Source: CAYLJJ01 sp964384025 (GTDB taxonomy: Bacteria > Myxococcota_A > Bradymonadia > UBA7976 > UBA1532). From it: a stretch of 56,317 nucleotides of DNA. Under the pieces are notes generated by a model. That model worked only from the letters and a program-made list of their open reading frames with translations. It ran no database searches and was not told the DNA's origin. The DNA lies in assembly GCA_964384025.1 (NCBI GenBank), contig CAYLJJ010000034.1, forward strand, positions 1-56,317, in the 5' to 3' direction. Both the position numbers and the translations under genes were made by a program. Below are positions 53,503 to 56,317 of this stretch, piece by piece. How positions within the stretch are numbered: the first letter of the stretch is position 1; each line of letters begins with the position of its first letter.

Positions 53503-56317
53503 CTATTTGAGGATCTCTTGTGCTGACTCCGCATAGGCTCCGTTGGGGGCCAGCTTGAGATAACGCCGACAGTGAGGTGCAGCCTGACTGCGGCTGCGAT
53601 CCTTGATCAAAGCACAGAGCTGGTAGTGCGGACGAGCCAGCTCAGGAGAATGTTGAACCGCGCCCCTCAACAGTGTGCGCGCTTCCTTGATGCGAGGCTT
53701 GGGCAGACGCAGATAGGCATCCGCCGCAGCCGAGTAGGCCCTCCCTAATTTCTTGTCCAACTTGATCGCCTGTCGATAATGCTGGATGCCTTTCAAAAGA
53801 TCCCCCTCATAATCGGAGAGCATCCCCAACATCATCTGCACATCTGCTCGCTTAGGAGCGCAGTGGCTGGCGTCGAGCAGCTCTGCTCTCGCCTTATCCC
53901 ACTCTACCTGAACATTGATGCGGAAGAGGGCTCGACGATAGAAGGCATCGCAGAGCTGTTTGGCTGTGCGAGGATCTTTGCGCGCAGATTTGATCACAGC
54001 ATCGTACTCCTGTTTGGCCCCCAAGATGGCGCTGGCGCCTCCAATCCCCTCTAAGGCCCGACCCATCCAGTAGCGATACTCAAGGTTAGCCTTGTCTATC
54101 TCTTGAACCATCATAAATCTCTGGTTAGCGACGTGAAAACGGCCCTTCTCAAAGTCGATTCGACCGAGATAGAAAATAGGATCAGTCAATTTGGATTCGA
54201 TGCTGTGAGCCTTACTGAGATATTTTTCAGCTTTTTCATAGATTCCCTTAGCAAAGAATGTGGTTCCGGCTGCGACCAAAATACGTTGATCTTCTGGGCT
54301 ACGTTTGAGCGCTACCTCGTAATATTCTAGGGCCTTATCATTGTTACCTAAGGCTTGATACGCTGATCCAAATTCAAAATCCAGATGACCATGAAAATCT
54401 GGGCGCTTGGCGATATGTTCTAGAACTTTTAGAGCTTCTTTGGGCTTCTCTAGTTTGAGCTGAATCTGGGCGAGGTTGATGCGAGCCTCCAGAAGGCTGG
54501 GTTCCAGCTTAATGGCCCGGTGATAGCCAGCTTCCGCCTTGCGTAGAAACTTACGGTTCACCCCTCCCTCTCCTAAGCGCCGGTTAAGGTTCGCGCGACC
54601 CAGGTGAAGGAGAGCCCCCTCTGGACTTTGTTTGATCGCCTCCCCCAGATATTTGATAGCCTCTCGCACCTTGGCCTCCTTGACTAGGAGCTTCGCCATC
54701 TGCAACTGAGCGGGTTGGTAGCTCTTGTCTATCTCTAAGGCGCTTTTATAGGAGCTCCGCGCCAGTTCAAAGGTGCGGCTTTGGAGATGGAGTGTGCCCA
54801 AGGCGGTGTGCGCCGCTGCGTTCTGAGGGTACTTTTTGACGGTAGACTCAAGCTCTTTAAGAGCCCTGTCTTTGCGCCCCAGCGCTTCATGGCACTGAGC
54901 GATCTTAATGAAAATCTGAGGGCTCTCAACTCCCGCCGTAGCCAGCGCTTCCAGTTGATCCAGAGCCTTACCATACTGCTTATTTGCGAAATGCTGTTCG
55001 CTGAGGAGATTGAGGGCTGCGATGTTCTGAGGATAAGCGCGAATTGCCTGCTCCAAGCTCCGCTGAGCCTCCTCTTCTGCTCCCTTTTCAAGCTCTAGAC
55101 GGGCTTTGAGCAGCAGAGCCTCAGATTTATTATGAGCCTCCAAACGGCTGGGTTCTAAAGAGATCACCTGCTCCAAAAGCTTCTGGCTGCGCTCCTGCTT
55201 GCCCTTACGCATCTCCAGAGAAGCCAGAGCGATGACGATAGTTGGAGCCCCCGCTGCTTGAATATAAAGCGCCTCTAGGCTCTCTCGCGCCTCTTTCAGC
55301 TCTCCCGCTTTTAACGCGAGGATGCCATGCATCCTCCAAGCACCCAGCAGCTTGGGGTTTAGCTCCACCGCTTGGCTGAACGCCCGGCTGGCCTCCTTAG
55401 GCTGTCCCCTCAGGAGGAGAGCATGACCCAATAGGTAGCGATCATGAGCCTCCTTGGAGAGGCGCGTGGCCTCTTCTACCTCTTTGGCGGATCCTTCCTT
55501 ACCCTCGATGAGCTTAAAGAGGAGCTGGGCCCGGCGCCCTTCAGGGCTCTTGAGCCTCTCCTCATTCTGACTCTCCAAGAGCGTTCTCCCTGCACGGATC
55601 CACTCTTGATTCTTGAACTCCAAAGCGCCAAAGGCATAAAGCTCGATCAGCTCATAATCCTGTTCGGGTGTGCGCTTGAAGTTTTCTAAGCGGGCGATGG
55701 CCTCTCGATAACCCGCAACCTCTGCTCGGGTCGCTCGTCGAGTTGGGAGCATATCCCACTCATCAGCTTCTACAGGGGCTTCAACCTTGGGAGGGGGAGG
55801 CGGAAGCTGCTTCTGTTTGCTCCTCTGTTTTTGCTTGGTCCGCACCGGCTCCACCGCAAAGGGGCCAATTTTAAGAAACATCATCCCTCCACCAAGCAGC
55901 AAGAGGCTGAGGGAGACACTGCTGGCAATGAGGATGATGTGGAGACGAGGGCTGAGCTTCCGTTCTCCTGGAGCCTTCGGTTCAACAACGACCTGAAGCT
56001 CTTCCTCCTCTTCGGGAGCGTCAAAGATGGCGTGGGCGGTGGCTTTAAGGGCCTCCTCATCATCGGGAGCGATGAGCCCTTCAGAGATATGTTCGGAGTC
56101 CAGTAAGCCGCCGACCCCAAGAGCGCCACCAACCCCAGGAGTACCACCGATCCCAGGAGCACCACCAACCCCAAGAGCGCCACCGACTCCTGGAGCGCCG
56201 CCCACTGCGACACCACCACCCACAGCGATTCCACCACCTACTGCGACACCACCACCAACACCGACACCCACACCAACAGCTACGCCACCAACTACTCCAA
56301 CACAACCACCAACTGCC
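53503..56317 (-). CDS. Large TPR membrane protein, 5' end outside window
   Basis: The open frame reaches the window edge, so the N-terminus is missing; a GTG at 56271 is only an internal option. The visible 938 residues comprise a Gly/Val/Ala/Pro-rich low-complexity region, an acidic stretch (EEEELQVVVEPK), one membrane helix (LHIILIASSVSLSLLLLGGG), a Pro/Lys linker and about 15-18 tetratricopeptide repeats to the C-terminus. Repeats such as A-x-x-x-L-G-x-x-x-x-A-L-x-x-Y-x-x-A-L are clear. The layout (cytoplasmic low-complexity head, TM, periplasmic TPR array) suggests an envelope scaffold. It is transcribed towards the CheB-like gene, which it precedes by 63 bases. Confidence 0.8.
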   Translation of the reverse strand, partial: AVGGCVGVVGGVAVGVGVGVGGGVAVGGGIAVGGGVAVGGAPGVGGALGVGGAPGIGGTPGVGGALGVGGLLDSEHISEGLIAPDDEEALKATAHAIFDAPEEEEELQVVVEPKAPGERKLSPRLHIILIASSVSLSLLLLGGGMMFLKIGPFAVEPVRTKQKQRSKQKQLPPPPPKVEAPVEADEWDMLPTRRATRAEVAGYREAIARLENFKRTPEQDYELIELYAFGALEFKNQEWIRAGRTLLESQNEERLKSPEGRRAQLLFKLIEGKEGSAKEVEEATRLSKEAHDRYLLGHALLLRGQPKEASRAFSQAVELNPKLLGAWRMHGILALKAGELKEARESLEALYIQAAGAPTIVIALASLEMRKGKQERSQKLLEQVISLEPSRLEAHNKSEALLLKARLELEKGAEEEAQRSLEQAIRAYPQNIAALNLLSEQHFANKQYGKALDQLEALATAGVESPQIFIKIAQCHEALGRKDRALKELESTVKKYPQNAAAHTALGTLHLQSRTFELARSSYKSALEIDKSYQPAQLQMAKLLVKEAKVREAIKYLGEAIKQSPEGALLHLGRANLNRRLGEGGVNRKFLRKAEAGYHRAIKLEPSLLEARINLAQIQLKLEKPKEALKVLEHIAKRPDFHGHLDFEFGSAYQALGNNDKALEYYEVALKRSPEDQRILVAAGTTFFAKGIYEKAEKYLSKAHSIESKLTDPIFYLGRIDFEKGRFHVANQRFMMVQEIDKANLEYRYWMGRALEGIGGASAILGAKQEYDAVIKSARKDPRTAKQLCDAFYRRALFRINVQVEWDKARAELLDASHCAPKRADVQMMLGMLSDYEGDLLKGIQHYRQAIKLDKKLGRAYSAAADAYLRLPKPRIKEARTLLRGAVQHSPELARPHYQLCALIKDRSRSQAAPHCRRYLKLAPNGAYAESAQEILK
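56101..56317. repeat. 18-bp tandem repeat coding a Gly/Val-rich head
   Basis: Tandem units of about 18 bases (core GGAGCACCACCAACCCCA and variants), each coding one G-V-G-G-A-(P/L) hexapeptide on the minus strand, cover the N-terminal part of the TPR gene. Near the edge they shade into simpler GGT/GTC units. Units vary by substitution, mostly at third positions. The array continues to the window end. Confidence 0.7.

Overview
The window is about 56 kb of chromosome from a Gram-negative bacterium with moderately high GC. Its gene repertoire fits Myxococcota or the former deltaproteobacteria, perhaps a Bradymonadales-like lineage. The reasons are a Hanks-type Ser/Thr kinase beside TPR/PEGA proteins, many cysteine-rich or beta-propeller lipoproteins, PilZ and stand-alone receiver proteins, thrombospondin type 3 repeats, putative-Ig fragments and a predicted sphingolipid enzyme set. 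This placement is inference; no marker is decisive. I saw no rRNA, tRNA or CRISPR array.

Layout. 0.2-11.3 kb: a protein with three ribosomal L7/L12 C-terminal-like domains; a DUF3108 protein; a CCA-enzyme-like HD protein with a decayed catalytic head; a PilZ protein; a receiver plus PEP-synthase-type ATP-binding protein; gdhA with a possible 15-codon leader ORF; and a PEGA/barrel protein with two paralogous lipoproteins. 11.4-12.8 kb: a frameshifted IgGFc-binding-like gene and a decayed IS1595-family element. 13.0-22.6 kb: a plus-strand run of zinc-ribbon Ser/Thr kinase, TPR/PEGA protein, two large lipoproteins and gltX. 22.7-25.0 kb: an AT-rich scar with a dispersed repeat, a FKBP isomerase and a sensor-kinase remnant. 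25.1-32.0 kb: a minus-strand, overlapping five-gene set of three propeller-like lipoproteins, a barrel-like protein and a transglutaminase. 32.2-38.8 kb: rpmG (a short gene), then TerB-like, PspA/IM30, a two-module AAA+ ATPase, a secreted protein and a YihY/BrkB membrane protein. 38.9-41.6 kb: a surface GH13 amylase lipoprotein.

Two minus-strand modules at 41.7-50.5 kb stand out. The first (41.7-46.1 kb) has a B12-binding corrinoid protein, a URO-D/MtaA-type methyltransferase and a hybrid histidine kinase whose N-terminus resembles DUF1638. Together they look like a corrinoid methyl-transfer or sensing unit. The second (46.7-50.5 kb) is a translationally coupled operon of a CREST ceramidase, an FGGY kinase and a sphingosine-1-phosphate-lyase homologue, so a bacterial long-chain-base catabolic pathway is plausible. 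A short scar holding the second copy of the dispersed repeat and a putative-Ig gene fragment separates them. The right end has a two-module ATP-grasp protein, a CheB-type receiver-methylesterase and a large TPR membrane protein. The TPR protein has a Gly/Val-rich N-terminus encoded by an 18-bp tandem repeat and runs off the window.
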